Assembly: GCA_016208105.1 (NCBI GenBank)
Contig: JACQYS010000029.1
Span: 62,001-126,000 of the forward strand
From: Desulfovibrio sp.
Lineage (GTDB): Bacteria > Desulfobacterota > Desulfovibrionia > Desulfovibrionales > Desulfovibrionaceae
DNA: 64,000 nt
Direction: 5' to 3'
A program made the translations under genes and the position numbers. The notes under the pieces were generated by a model. That model was not told where the DNA came from. It worked only from the letters and a program-made list of their open reading frames with translations, and did no database searches. Below are positions 1 through 9,500 of this stretch, piece after piece (position 1 is the first letter of the stretch; the number at the start of each line of letters is the position of its first letter).

Positions 1-37
1 GGTCCGATTTTTTCAAGAAACCCCTGGAGCATTGTTC

Positions 38-850
38 ATGGCCCAAGTTAAGACACTGGTCATTACCGGCTACGGCACGAACTGCGAGACGGAGTCCGCT
101 CATGCCGCCAATCTGGCCGGTTCCGACCAGACCGACATCGTCTATTTTTCCGATATTACCGCCGGACGGGTCCGCCTGCCCGGGTATAATTTCATTATTT
201 TCCCCGGCGGATTTCTCGACGGCGACGACCTGGGTGCCGGGCAAGCCGGCGCCATCCGCTGGAAATACGCCAAGTCGGCCAAGGGTGAAACCTTGCTTGG
301 CCAACTGAAAACTTTTTTTGAAGACGGCGGCATCATCCTAGGCATCTGCAACGGCTTCCAGCTTCTGGTGAAGCTTGGGCTCCTGCCCGCCCTGGACAAG
401 AAGTACTTCGAGCGCCAGGTCACTCTTTCCAACAACGATTCTGGACGGTTCGAAGACCGCTGGGTCACGGTGCGCGTGAACAAAACGAGCCCCTGCGTGT
501 TCACCAAGGATATCGACCTGCTCGACCTGCCCGTGCGCCACGGCGAAGGCATGGTCATTCCTTTGGACAACGCCACCCTCTCCCGCATTGTCACCGAGAA
601 CCTGATCGCGCTGCAATACGCCGATCCGGCCACGGGGCGCCCGACCATGGAGTACCCCGGCAACCCCAACGGATCGCCCATGGCCATCGCCGGACTCACA
701 GACCCGTCCGGGCGCATCCTGGGGCTTATGCCGCACCCAGAGGCTTTCAACGACCCGACCAACCATCCCGGCTGGACCCGCGGCGAAAAGCCCCGTCTGG
801 GCATATCCATTCTGGAAAACGGTATTCGTTATCTCAAGGAAAACGCTTAG
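38..850 (+). CDS. purQ: Phosphoribosylformylglycinamidine synthase, glutaminase subunit
   Basis: Class I glutamine amidotransferase that supplies ammonia for FGAM synthesis in purine biosynthesis, cytoplasmic. Seen: the nucleophile-elbow motif GICNGFQLL carries the catalytic Cys, and PHPEAF near the C-terminus carries the His and Glu of the triad. The length (270 aa) fits a stand-alone PurQ of the longer type rather than a full PurL. The ATG at 38 is preferred over a TTG at 32 because CTGGAG at 24-29 is correctly spaced for it. A strong GC hairpin follows the stop. The upstream partner lies outside the window. Confidence 0.93.
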   Translation: MAQVKTLVITGYGTNCETESAHAANLAGSDQTDIVYFSDITAGRVRLPGYNFIIFPGGFLDGDDLGAGQAGAIRWKYAKSAKGETLLGQLKTFFEDGGIILGICNGFQLLVKLGLLPALDKKYFERQVTLSNNDSGRFEDRWVTVRVNKTSPCVFTKDIDLLDLPVRHGEGMVIPLDNATLSRIVTENLIALQYADPATGRPTMEYPGNPNGSPMAIAGLTDPSGRILGLMPHPEAFNDPTNHPGWTRGEKPRLGISILENGIRYLKENA

Positions 851-857
851 AGTATCC

Positions 858-880
858 GGCGGGGAGCCCGGCTCCCCGCC
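858..880. terminator. GC-rich hairpin after purQ
   Basis: An eleven-base inverted repeat (GGCGGGGAGCC and its complement) lies 8 bases after the purQ stop. There is no real T tract after it, only TT. It may be a transcript-end or stability hairpin rather than a full intrinsic terminator. Confidence 0.45.
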
Positions 881-903
881 TTACCCAAATCTTCGCCCCT
901 GAC

Positions 904-954
904 GCGAAGCCAAAAGGGATTCCAAAGGGACGTGTCCCTTTGGCCGCCGGAGGC
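904..954 (+). repeat. Dispersed intergenic palindromic element, copy 1
   Basis: About 51 bases that closely match a second copy at 23588-23639 in the same orientation. Both share the 3' block CCCTTTGGCCGCCGGAGGC. An internal palindrome pairs CCAAAGGG with CCCTTTGG. Both copies lie outside genes, so this looks like a REP-type element of this genome. Confidence 0.6.
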
Positions 955-1025
955 ATCCCCCGGCCTCCTTTTCGACCTCAATCGGGCGGCGGCAATCCCT
1001 GCGCCCTCTCCCTGCGAGGCCATCA

Positions 1026-1559
1026 GTGAACATTCTCCAAACGCCAGCCGCAATCTTCACACAGCCGCCGCACGGATGGAAATCCTGGCGCCTGGTCATG
1101 ACGCGGGCGCTCAAGCAGGCCTGGCGGGCCGGGAAAAGCGGCGAGGCCCCAATCGGGGCAGTGGTGATAGACGCCGCCTCGGGCAAGGTGCTGGCCGAGG
1201 CCTGCAACGGCCCCATCGCGACCAACGACCCCACGGCCCACGCCGAAATACTGGCTTTGCGCCAGGCCGGGCAGGAGCTCGGCAACTACCGGCTTGGCGG
1301 GGCGATCCTGGCCGTCACGCTTGAGCCGTGCATCATGTGCCTGGGAGCCATGGTACATGCGCGCATTGGCGGCCTGGTTTTCGGGGCGCGCGACCCCAAG
1401 GCCGGGGCCGTGGTCTCAAACCTGGACGGCCCGAACCTGCCTTTTCTGAACCACCGGTTTCCCGTTCTGGAGGGAATTCTGGCTGGCGAATGCGGAGCGA
1501 CGCTTTCACGGTTTTTCTCGGCGCGCCGCAAGGAAAAAGCCGCCCAAAGCGGCCCATAA
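1026..1559 (+). CDS. tadA: tRNA-specific adenosine deaminase
   Basis: Deaminates the wobble adenosine (A34) of tRNA-Arg(ACG) to inosine. Seen: the cytidine-deaminase-fold zinc site, with HAE in the segment TAHAEIL (zinc His and proton-shuttling Glu) and PCIMC (two zinc Cys). The substrate-shaping region GARDPKAGAV follows. The start is a GTG at 1026 with GCGAGG upstream. An in-frame ATG at 1098 would remove the conserved helix-1 segment that precedes MTRAL, so GTG is favoured. At 177 aa the length is normal. A tRNA-Ser gene lies immediately downstream on the same strand. Confidence 0.93.
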   Translation: MNILQTPAAIFTQPPHGWKSWRLVMTRALKQAWRAGKSGEAPIGAVVIDAASGKVLAEACNGPIATNDPTAHAEILALRQAGQELGNYRLGGAILAVTLEPCIMCLGAMVHARIGGLVFGARDPKAGAVVSNLDGPNLPFLNHRFPVLEGILAGECGATLSRFFSARRKEKAAQSGP

Positions 1560-1611
1560 GAGGCTTGCCAACAAGGCCCGATTTCTCTAATGTCCGCTTC
1601 CTTCATGGCGC

Positions 1612-1705
1612 GGAGAGGTACCGAAGTGGCCGTAACGGGCCCGACTCGAAATCGGGTTGCGGGTTAATAGCCTGCACGTGGGTTCGAATCCCACCCTCTC
1701 CGCCA
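1612..1705 (+). tRNA. tRNA-Ser (anticodon CGA)
   Basis: Seven-base acceptor stem GGAGAGG at 1612-1618 pairs with CCTCTCC at 1695-1701. Discriminator G is followed by encoded CCA at 1703-1705. The anticodon stem CCCGA/TCGGG encloses the loop CTCGAAA, with anticodon CGA at 1647-1649. A long class II variable arm and a T-loop TTCGAAT are present. The gene is intact although its 3' end serves as the attachment site for the island that starts here. Confidence 0.97.
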
Positions 1706-1717
1706 TCTACTCTTCCG
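1691..1717 (+). repeat. attL, tRNA-side copy of the 27-bp attachment repeat
   Basis: Identical over 27 bases to 17725-17751. It covers the last 15 bases of the tRNA-Ser gene, including CCA, plus 12 bases beyond. The bases flanking the repeat differ on both sides, which fixes its limits. Confidence 0.9.
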
Positions 1718-1818
1718 CCAACATCCTCATAAGTCCTAATTGCCACGAAATCATTGACAAATTGCTGTGTCGTTTGTCCTCGCTCGTCCACCAACGACCG
1801 CTGACAGCCTCTATTTCA

Positions 1819-1912
1819 CCGGATAACTCACCGGATAACTCAGGTTTATCTGGCCAACCCAACCGGATAACTATGGGATTCCCCGCTATATCTTGATCGA
1901 GAGGTTATCCGG
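1819..1912 (+). repeat. Candidate left integrase arm sites
   Basis: The decamer CCGGATAACT occurs at 1819-1828, 1831-1840 and 1863-1872. An inverted near-copy (GGTTATCCGG) at 1903-1912 abuts the integrase start codon. The first two are phased by 12 bp. The same decamer recurs near the right end. Position and repetition fit arm-type sites for the N-terminal domain of a P4-family integrase. The inverted copy could allow autoregulation of int. Confidence 0.65.
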
Positions 1913-3171
1913 ATGTCCCTGACCGATGTCGCCGTTAAGAATGCCAAACCGGGACCGAAGCCTTTCAAGCTCCATGACGAGCGTGGGCTTTTCCTTCTGG
2001 TGAACCCGAACGGCTCTAAGTGGTGGCGGTTCCGCTACAGCATGAAGGGCAAGGACAAGCTCCTGTCGATGGGGGTTTACCCCGACGTTCCTCTAAAGAT
2101 GGCCAGAGAGCGTCGTGATGAAGCTCGCCTTCTCCTCGCCCAAGGCATCGACCCCAGCGTTACCCGGAAGGCTCTCAAGGGGAAAATGGTCGAAGATGAG
2201 ATGACCTTCGAGCGTGTTGCCCGGCAGTATTACTCGGAAACCTCAATTTCCATGGGCTAGAGCGAAGGCCATGCCAAGACCGTCATCTCCCGCCTTGAGA
2301 AGAACATTTTCCCCTGGCTGGGTAGCAAGCCCATCAAGTCAATTCAGGCTGACGAGTGGCGCACCAACTTGAGGCGCATTTATGAGCGTGGAACGCACGA
2401 AGTTGCCAGCAGGGTGCGTGGAGTTTGCAGCCAAATCTACGACTATTCGGTCGACAACAACTTAGCCGACGCGAACCCCATTCCTCCAAGGAAGCGGTTG
2501 TTCCCACCGAGAGTCAAGAACCACTTCCCTACCATCCTGGACCCCAAGAAGGTTGGTCCGCTCCTGAGAGCCATCGACGGATACTCGGGCCAGTTCGAGA
2601 CGATGTGCGCCCTCAAGTTGGCCCCTCTCGTTTTCGTCCGCCCTTTCAACATCCGATCTGCCGAATGGTCAGAGTTCGAACTGGATAACCCCGATGGCCC
2701 TGTCTGGCGCATCCCCGCAGAGAAGATGAAAGGCGACAGGAACCGGAAAATCACCAAGATACCACATCTGGTTCCCCTCTCCACGCAGGCCGTTGGCATC
2801 CTGAACGAACTGCTCCCTTTGACCGGCTCCTACCAGTACCTGTTCCCGGGGCTAGGGATAAGTCGAAGTGCATGTGCGAGAACACCCTCAACAAGGCACT
2901 TGGGAAGTTGGGCTACAAGGGCGAAGTAGACAACATCTGCATTCATGGTCTTCGCCACATGGCAAGCACTTTGTTGAACGAGAAGGGCTTCCATAAGGAC
3001 GCGATTGAACGGCAGCTTGCCCATACCGACAAGGACAAGATCCGTTCCACCTATAACCATGCCGAGCATCTCCCGGAGCGCCGCAAAATGATGCAGGCCT
3101 GGGCGGACTACCTCGATTCGCTGAAAACTGGCGCGAAGGTTACCTCTCTCTTCCAGGAGGCTAACGGCTGA
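1913..3171 (+). pseudogene. int: P4-family tyrosine integrase, broken by a stop and a frameshift
   Basis: Read through two lesions, this is a full-length (about 419-codon) site-specific recombinase. Residues 1-90 are the DUF4102-type arm-binding domain. The catalytic core has the first Arg in FVRP, a Lys region before PHLVPLS, the HGLRH box, and the nucleophile Tyr in STYNHAE. The C-terminal ERRKMMQAWADYL block is typical of the P4 group. Lesion 1 is an in-frame TAG at 2258-2260; the same frame then resumes without a gap. Lesion 2 is a one-base loss near 2858, after which the rest continues in the +1-related frame from 2872. The start ATG at 1913 follows GAGAGG. Both lesions could in principle be sequence errors. 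Confidence 0.9.
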
Positions 3172-3196
3172 TCTTCACCCGCTAACCCGCCCCTTC

Positions 3197-3233
3197 ATGG
3201 CCCTGGACTTCGGTCTGGGGCCATTTTTATTTT
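3197..3233 (+). terminator. Intrinsic terminator after integrase
   Basis: A twelve-base stem starting ATGGCCC and ending GGGCCAT (with two G-T pairs) closes on a TTCG tetraloop. TTTTTATTTT follows at 3225. It lies 26 bases after the integrase stop. Confidence 0.88.
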
Positions 3234-3353
3234 CAAATCGTTCGGGACGTGAATTTGTGGCATCGCGTGTCTGTACTGCGCCACCGCCACCGATATCATC
3301 TCTTTCATCGACGTCCGAAAGGACAAAACCACCAACCGGAAGAGATAGATACT

Positions 3354-3839
3354 ATGTACGAAAACCAGTTCTGCCATGATTTTAAGACCTGGAGAAAGCG
3401 CAACAAGGTCCCCATGCTCCAGGTGAGCAAGGCACTATCCACGCCCGTGAGCACCCTCAACTCCTGGATCAACGGCTACATCCCGCTCCCGACTCAAATG
3501 AAGAAAGCCCTGGAGCGGAAATCTCTGGACGACCTGATCAGCTGCCTGACCACTGACCGGGACCGCTTCGAGCGTGAACTGGAGAGGGCCAGGAAGCTGG
3601 ACTACTTCTCGATCATCGTGGAGGCCAGCATGGAGGACGTAGCGAAAGGGTGTTATCGCAGTAAGCTCACCCCTCACTCTGCCTTCCAGTCGATTATGGC
3701 CTTCCAGGTGCGCTACGGCGTGAACTTCATCTGGGCTGGCAACCGGGAGAGAGGCGAGTACGCGACCTTCTGGACCCTGGGAAGTACCAGCGGGAGCACG
3801 ATGCCAGAGCTACAAAAGCACCGCCGGGCCTTGACGTAA
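3354..3839 (+). CDS. Small HTH / ERCC4-nuclease-like chimera
   Basis: 161 aa, start ATG at 3354 with GGAAGAG upstream; upstream in-frame codons look non-coding. Residues 8-55 resemble a Cro-like helix-turn-helix (WRKRNKVPMLQVSKAL then TLNSWINGY). Residues about 58-150 resemble the phage-type ERCC4 (XPF-like) nuclease fold: ERKSLDDL, DRFEREL, IIVEASMEDV, YRS and RYGVNFIWAGNR. In that family the ERK block is normally preceded by a GD-containing strand supplying a metal-binding Asp. Here the HTH runs straight into ERK, so the nuclease core appears truncated. It may be a fusion created by deletion between a regulator and a nuclease gene. Function uncertain. Confidence 0.6.
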   Translation: MYENQFCHDFKTWRKRNKVPMLQVSKALSTPVSTLNSWINGYIPLPTQMKKALERKSLDDLISCLTTDRDRFERELERARKLDYFSIIVEASMEDVAKGCYRSKLTPHSAFQSIMAFQVRYGVNFIWAGNRERGEYATFWTLGSTSGSTMPELQKHRRALT

Positions 3840-4433
3840 GGGCCAGGGGCGAGACGAGACAAAGTACGCATTGAGCTTCGGGAAGCCGGATTCCGAGAGG
3901 GGTCCGGCTTATTCACTTGCATGGCCTTCTCAGCATCCGGACGCTGTGCTGGAACCTTCACCCTGAGAATGGAACCTGGAGCCCCTCCCCGGCCACCCCC
4001 TACCCCCTTTTTATGGGAGGTGAGCAGAGCCGCTGTCATGCGCTCTGAAGCCTCTGAATCTCCCCCCGCAATTTTGGCCATCTCAGATACACCCGAAGAT
4101 GAGAACCCAGTAGCCACGGTAGTTCCCGGCTGTGGCTCCAACTTGAATCTTCCTCCAGGTACATCCCGCCGGGTTTAACAAAGACCTCATTGTTTCTGAG
4201 GTCGCTGTGGTCACTCTGTGGTCAGATTACGCGAGTATGTGGTCACTGTGTGGCCGATGTTGTGGTCAGAAGGTCAAAATTGATCCCGGCAGAGATGAAC
4301 CTGTGCTTAAAGCCGGAAGAGGTGAATGGCAAATATGTGATCATCATGTAACCTTGGGTGTGATCAGATACCCGGTTCGAAACCCGTCCCGAATCCTGTG
4401 GCTGTGAGGACTTATCATTGCAGTGGTCCAGAG
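3840..4433. other. Gene-poor stretch of the island
   Basis: Short ORFs here lack ribosome sites and recognisable protein patterns. The notable content is the TGTGRTCA octamer cluster at 4206-4366, described separately. The segment ends at the stop of the minus-strand cargo cluster, so any promoter for that cluster would lie at its other end. Confidence 0.5.
4206..4366 (+). repeat. Cluster of TGTGRTCA octamers
   Basis: TGTGGTCA occurs at 4206, 4217, 4238 and 4261. The variant TGTGATCA occurs at 4336 and 4359. Two of the intervals are exactly 23 bp. All six are in the same orientation. They may be protein-binding iterons, or the decayed remains of a replication or regulatory region. Confidence 0.45.
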
Positions 4434-5111
4434 TTAAAAGATAATAAACTGACCTGCCGCGACAAGTTCACCCTCGATGTAAATATCCACCTTGTAATTG
4501 CCCTTTTGCAATTTGCCCGGCTCCTCGTATCCCTTGCCCCAGGCTAGACTCAGGTTCTCCTTGTTGGGCTTGATATTGAATTCTCGCTCTTGCTCTTCCG
4601 TTTTTCCGCTTGGGAAGGTCCAGACCGCCCTGAGCTTGAAGGAATAAGGCGCATCGAAGGTATACTGGAAATTGAAGCCGATTTGCCAGTTGACGAAGCG
4701 CGTGGAGTTCAGAACGAAACTGTTCTGATAAAGACGTTCCTCCCGTGGAGGGTAGGTTTTCCCGGATTCGAAGAAAGAAAAGTAGTCCAGTTTTGCGCCA
4801 TAGTCGCGGAAGGCAGAAGCGTTGCCTGGCTTTTGGATGGCCCGGTCGATATGCCCTGACTCCATCCTGAGTTCGCGCTTGCCCTTAGTGCCGGGAGATG
4901 CCGCGCTTGATTTATCCTGTTGACGTGGTTGCGCCTGCTTCCCGGCCGGAAGCGATTGAGCCGCTGGGGTCTTCGGTGCGGGTTGGGCGGCCTTGTCCAA
5001 TGCCTTGTCCAGTGCATCGAGAGCCTTCTGCGCGGAGTCGTCCTGGGCGTGGGCGCTCCCAAAGGCGAGCAGGCTTACGGCCAGCAGGGCTGTGACAGCG
5101 AAACGGAACAT
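4434..5111 (-). CDS. Secreted protein with DALDKAL motif, function unknown
   Basis: 225 aa from the ATG at 5111, which has GAGGAG in good position; the longer ORF start lacks one. Residues 1-23 form a signal peptide ending SAHAQ. The mature protein opens with repeats of DALDKAL, then an Ala/Pro/Gln/Lys-rich linker to about residue 85. A beta-rich domain follows with many aromatic residues and ends YKVDIYIEGELVAAGQFIIF. That ending looks like an Ig-like or jelly-roll strand set in which a ligand increases or modifies an output. Last gene of the island cluster. The DALDKAL opening is shared with the TPR protein at 5575. Periplasmic or surface location inferred. Confidence 0.7.
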   Translation of the reverse strand: MFRFAVTALLAVSLLAFGSAHAQDDSAQKALDALDKALDKAAQPAPKTPAAQSLPAGKQAQPRQQDKSSAASPGTKGKRELRMESGHIDRAIQKPGNASAFRDYGAKLDYFSFFESGKTYPPREERLYQNSFVLNSTRFVNWQIGFNFQYTFDAPYSFKLRAVWTFPSGKTEEQEREFNIKPNKENLSLAWGKGYEEPGKLQKGNYKVDIYIEGELVAAGQFIIF

Positions 5112-5140
5112 GGATACTCCTCGCATGCGTTGACGTTTCA

Positions 5141-5482
5141 TCATTTGCCAATGGACGCCCGCGAGAGAGCATCGGACTTGAAGACCGTCCCGGGGTAATG
5201 GATTTCTGTGATGTGGCCTAAGGTCTTTGGAACGGAAGCCTTTTCGTAGACTAGCAATACCTTCTTCCCCTTGTTGCCGTTCATAATGGCCTCGAATTTG
5301 TCTTCGCCGTCCTCGAAATTCAATTCTATTGAAAATGGACCCTTGTCAGTGGTGACAAGAAATATACCCATTCTCAGGGGTTTGTAGCCCTTGAGGATAG
5401 CCTCGATGTTTTGCGTATCTGCTGCATGAACTGAGACGCATACTAGAAACACAAATGTGAACACGCAAATGACTCTGTACAT
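5141..5482 (-). CDS. Small secreted protein of unknown function
   Basis: 113 aa with a signal peptide (residues 1-20, ending VHAAD). The ATG at 5482 has GGAGGTG four bases upstream. The mature protein of about 93 residues is probably one small beta-rich domain with the segments PFSIELNFEDGED and KKVLLVYEKA. It is not recognised as a known family. It sits 29 bp before the downstream secreted protein and is probably co-transcribed. No Cys remains after the signal peptide, so it is not a lipoprotein. Confidence 0.65.
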   Translation of the reverse strand: MYRVICVFTFVFLVCVSVHAADTQNIEAILKGYKPLRMGIFLVTTDKGPFSIELNFEDGEDKFEAIMNGNKGKKVLLVYEKASVPKTLGHITEIHYPGTVFKSDALSRASIGK

Positions 5483-5574
5483 GTCACCTCCAAAAATTCA
5501 CATTTTGATGACGAATTGCTTATACCTGAACAATGCCATCACATACCAGCCCCGTCACAAGAGTCAGGTGACGC

Positions 5575-6516
5575 CTACTTGAAAACCGCATTCTCTATCC
5601 CAGAGTAGATCGCCTTTGCCTTCGCTTCGTCAGCAGAAGCCTTGTCCTTCTCGCCCTTGTCCCTTAGGGCGAGCGCTCTATAATAGTATGCAAGAGCCTG
5701 CTCGGTATCACCTTCAATCGCTTTTGTGTAGTCACTGATTGCAGCATCAATGTCACCCAACAGTTGGTACGCTCTGCCTCGTCGCATATATTCAGCCGAA
5801 CTGTTTTTCCCTAAGTCTATGGCTCTATTCAAATCAGACATGGCCTTCTGCTTGTCACCGATTTTCGTCCAGACCAATCCCCGGCTGGAGTATGCTTCTG
5901 CAGAATTTGGATTAATCTCGATCGCTCTATCGCAATCCATTATCGCCTGATCTATCTTTCCAATTTTTGCAAGCGTATAGCACCTACTGACAAACGCTTT
6001 CTCACTGGCGTGGTCCAATGAAACTGCCTTGTCCAGGTCTTCGAGCGCTCCTTCCAAATCACCAAGCATTCTTTTCGTGGAAGCCCGCAATCTGTATGAG
6101 GAAGCTGTGTTGCTGCGTACTGCAATGGCGGAACTTAGATCCGTCTTCGCTAAGTCGTACATCCAAAGTAAAATGTAGGCATTCCCTCGCAAGTAATATG
6201 CACTGACGGCCTCAGGATTATTCTCAAGTGCTTTTGTGAAATAATCCACTGCCTGTGCATACTGTTTATTTGTGAGACTTGACTTGCCTTTCTCTATGTA
6301 TTCCTGTGAGGAAATAGATCCTTCCTGCTTGCTTTTTTCTGAATACTTTTTTTGCTGGGTCGAAAGGGGGGACTGTTGATCAACAGCGGGCACAGGCTGC
6401 CCAAGCGCTTTGTCCAAAGCATCCATGGCGTCCTTGCTTGCGGCATCCTGGGCAAAGGTCAACTGGATTCGTAAAACTAAAGCAAGCACGCCGACCATGA
6501 TCAGTATTCTTGTCAT
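5575..6516 (-). CDS. Secreted TPR protein with DALDKAL motif
   Basis: 313 aa from the ATG at 6516 (GGGGTGA upstream); an ATG at 6552 is possible but would put 12 polar residues before the signal peptide. The signal peptide ends near TFAQD. DAMDALDKALGQP follows immediately, echoing the protein at 4434. A linker rich in Gln and Lys leads to about six tetratricopeptide repeats (from about residue 70 to 300), with motifs such as AYYLRGNAY, SAYSSRGL-like segments and YYYRALALRDKGE. TPR arrays mediate protein contacts, so a periplasmic scaffold or partner of the giant neighbour is plausible. Its stretch is AT-richer than its neighbours, which suggests separate acquisition. Confidence 0.75.
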   Translation of the reverse strand: MTRILIMVGVLALVLRIQLTFAQDAASKDAMDALDKALGQPVPAVDQQSPLSTQQKKYSEKSKQEGSISSQEYIEKGKSSLTNKQYAQAVDYFTKALENNPEAVSAYYLRGNAYILLWMYDLAKTDLSSAIAVRSNTASSYRLRASTKRMLGDLEGALEDLDKAVSLDHASEKAFVSRCYTLAKIGKIDQAIMDCDRAIEINPNSAEAYSSRGLVWTKIGDKQKAMSDLNRAIDLGKNSSAEYMRRGRAYQLLGDIDAAISDYTKAIEGDTEQALAYYYRALALRDKGEKDKASADEAKAKAIYSGIENAVFK

Positions 6517-6561
6517 ATTCGTCACCCCATTTATCTGCTTGTCTGACGACATCCCGCCTCG

Positions 6562-9500
6562 TTATTGAACTCTTGTAAGTTGGAATTTACAGTGATTCTC
6601 GATACGTGAGCTGTCATGGGTAACCAAATCTGAAGACCCGCTCGCGGTAGAACCCCGGATCACTCCTCGAAAAGTCATACTCCATGTTCTATCCTTATCT
6701 ACTCTATCTTTCCCCTTCACGGTCACGGAGAACTCCCCTGATTCAGCCACGGAGCCTTCCGACCGGAAGTTGCCCTTATTCGTTGTGGCCTCGAACAAGC
6801 ATTTGCCGTTGTTCACGGAAAGGGTGAATGGGACAACACCCGTCCCGCCGCTTTGGGGAACAACGCATTCTCCCTTGAATATCCCGTTATGGGACGTGAG
6901 CTTGCCTCCCCCGCCAACCGATGAGGCTGCCCCCCCCTGACGCGTGGCGCTCCAGGTACCGGGCTGCTCAACCCAGCCCTTGGCAAACCAGTTTCCTTTG
7001 GCCTGAGCACCTTCCAAAGAGCCCGACACCGTTCCGTTCACGGGATAGGATGAGTTTCCAAATTTGTAGGCACCACTAACCTGGGCGGTTATCTTGCCGC
7101 TGGCATCTACGCTCCCCCTGAGTTGGAGGGTGAAGTCCGTTGTCCCAACCGTTCCGGACACAACTCCGCCGGAGATGACCATGTTGACGTTCCCCTGGGC
7201 CTCGCCCGTGAAACGGCCCGCGTAGGTCCCGTCGAACCGCGCCGATCCTCCTGAGGGTTGCGTCGAAGCGGGAGAAGACGCTGGCGGGGATGAGGTGGGG
7301 GCGGTCGTTTGTGCCGGGCTCGCGGTGCTGGCTTTTTCGCTCGCTATGGCCGCCTTGGCCGACTCCACGTTGTTTTTGTAGAGTTCCTTGTCTGGATTGC
7401 ACTTCCTGGCCGACTCATACCAGGAAAGCGCCGCCTGGGCATCACCCTGCTTTCTCATTTGCACGCCGATGTTGTTCATGGCGCCGCAATTGTCCGGACA
7501 GATGGACAAAAGCTCCTTGTAGGCGCGAACGGCCGCTTGAGATTCACCCCTGTCGCCCATGCTTTTTGCCTGTTCAAAAAGCTTGTCGCACTGCTTTTTC
7601 GTGTCCTCTCGTGCCGATTCAGGGGGCTTGCCTCCGGAGGGTTTGCCGGAGTCAACGGCAAGCTGCGCAGTCTTGTTTTTCTCCATGACCTTCTGTTCGG
7701 CCTTGGCCTTAAGATCCTTGGCCTTCTTTAACAATTCGGCGTCTTGCGGCCCGAAGTCCTTCTCCGCGCCCTGCAGCGCTGAACCGAGCCTGTCCCGGCA
7801 ACTCTCCCAGTTTTCCTTACCGCAATCCGCTGAAGCGGCCACGATGTCATCCAGGCGCTGTTTGCGCGTGTTCTCCTTGAGCCCGGTTTCGAGCGACTGC
7901 ATTGCCTTGGCGTGGAGCGCCTTAGCCTTGTTCAGCACCTCGGGATCGCTCTTGCCGAGGACGGCGTCAGCGTTGAGCAGCGCCTCGTCAAGCTTGCTCT
8001 TGCAGGCGAACCAGTGCTGCTGGTTGCACAACTGCGCCGCAGAGGCGATCAGCTCCAGCCGCTTTGACCGCTCGGCGTTGTCCTTGGCCTCAGTCTGCTT
8101 CTTGGCAGCCAAGCCCTGCTCGGCTTTGGCCAGCAGTGCATTGGCCTTGCCTACCATCTCGGCGTCCTGGGGACCGAAAACCTTCTCTGAGCCGTTCAAG
8201 GCAGACGTCAGCTTCTCCTTGCAGGCCTGCCAGTTTTCCTTGGTGCATTCTCCCGCTCCAGAAACAATGAGGTCGGTGCGGCGCTTGCGCTCAGCTTCGT
8301 TCTGGGCGCTCTCGCGTGTGAGCTTCTCAAGCTCGGCTTCCACAGCGAGAAGCGGTTTGTAGCGGGAGCTGATCGCCTTCCCATCAGCCACGGCTGCCAT
8401 GCCCTTGGCCGTGTCCTTGGCGTTCAGCGCGTTCTTGGCCTCGCCCACGGCGAAATGGAGTTTATCGAGCCTTCCTGAGTAGGATTTCTTTTCCTCCTGG
8501 GCCTTGTCATGTTTCGGATCGACCTTGAGGGCTTCTTCAACCGTCGCGGCAGCCTTGTCTGCCTCCCCGTCGGACCACTCCCTGGCGGCTCTTGTGAGAA
8601 GTTTTTCCACCTGGCCGAGTTTGTCCTTTGCCTGCTTGATCTTCTCCTCGAGCACGGCCAGGGATTTGGCCTTGGCGTTTATCTTGCGCCCTGCCTCCAA
8701 CTGTGTTTGGGCCTTATCCACATGGTCCGCCGTCAGCTCGGCTTCGCCTTGCTTCACAGCCTGGGCTATTGCGTCGCGGCCCTGGCAGTGCAGGCCTGAA
8801 GCTGCTTTCGCCTCGGAGCTTGCCGGATCGAACTTCACCGCTTCCTGTGCCGTTTGGCAGGCCTCGTCCACCTCGCCGTCATCCCAGTGTTTTTTGGACT
8901 TCACCAAAAGCTTGGCCAGTTCCTGTTTCTTCTTCTTGAGCTCCATGAGCTCCTTCTCAAGGTCGAGCAGAGGCTTATAGGCGGCGTTCACGCCCTTGCC
9001 GTTCGTGACGGCGGTCAGGGCCGGATCGATTTCGCCCTTGGACTGAAGCGACTTGGCCTGTTCCAGGCTGGCCTTGAGTTTGGACAGCCCCTCGGCGTAG
9101 CGTTGTTTCTCGGACTTGGCCCGATCCATCTTTGGGGCTAGGGCGAGCGCCTCGGATGCCAAGCGCTCCGCGCCTTCGGCGTCGCCCTCCGTCCATTTTC
9201 TGGCGGCCTGGGCCAGAAGATCCTCGGCCTTAGATTTGGTTTCCTTGGCCTTCTTGATCTTCTCCTCGAGCGCGGCCAGGACCTTGGCCTTAGCGTTGAT
9301 GCGCTTGGCCTCGTCGAGCTTGGTCTGGGCGCGGTCCGGGGCGTCCTGCCCCAGTTCGTCTTCGCCTTGCTTAGCCAGGGTCAGGAGGTGCTCACGGCCG
9401 TCGCAGTAGGTTTTGACATCCGGGAATTTGGGGTCGATCTGTGCGGCTGCTTTGGCCTTGCCGCAGGCCAGGTCGATATCCCCGGCGTTCCAGGCGGCTG

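Noticed and set aside
4355-4405. Possible tRNA 3' fragment (GGTTCGAAACC and nearby bases)
   Set aside because: The T-stem would have two mismatches out of five pairs and no acceptor partner or other arms are seen.
4207-4407. Small plus-strand ORF of 66 codons
   Set aside because: No ribosome site; its sequence is created by the TGTGRTCA repeats.
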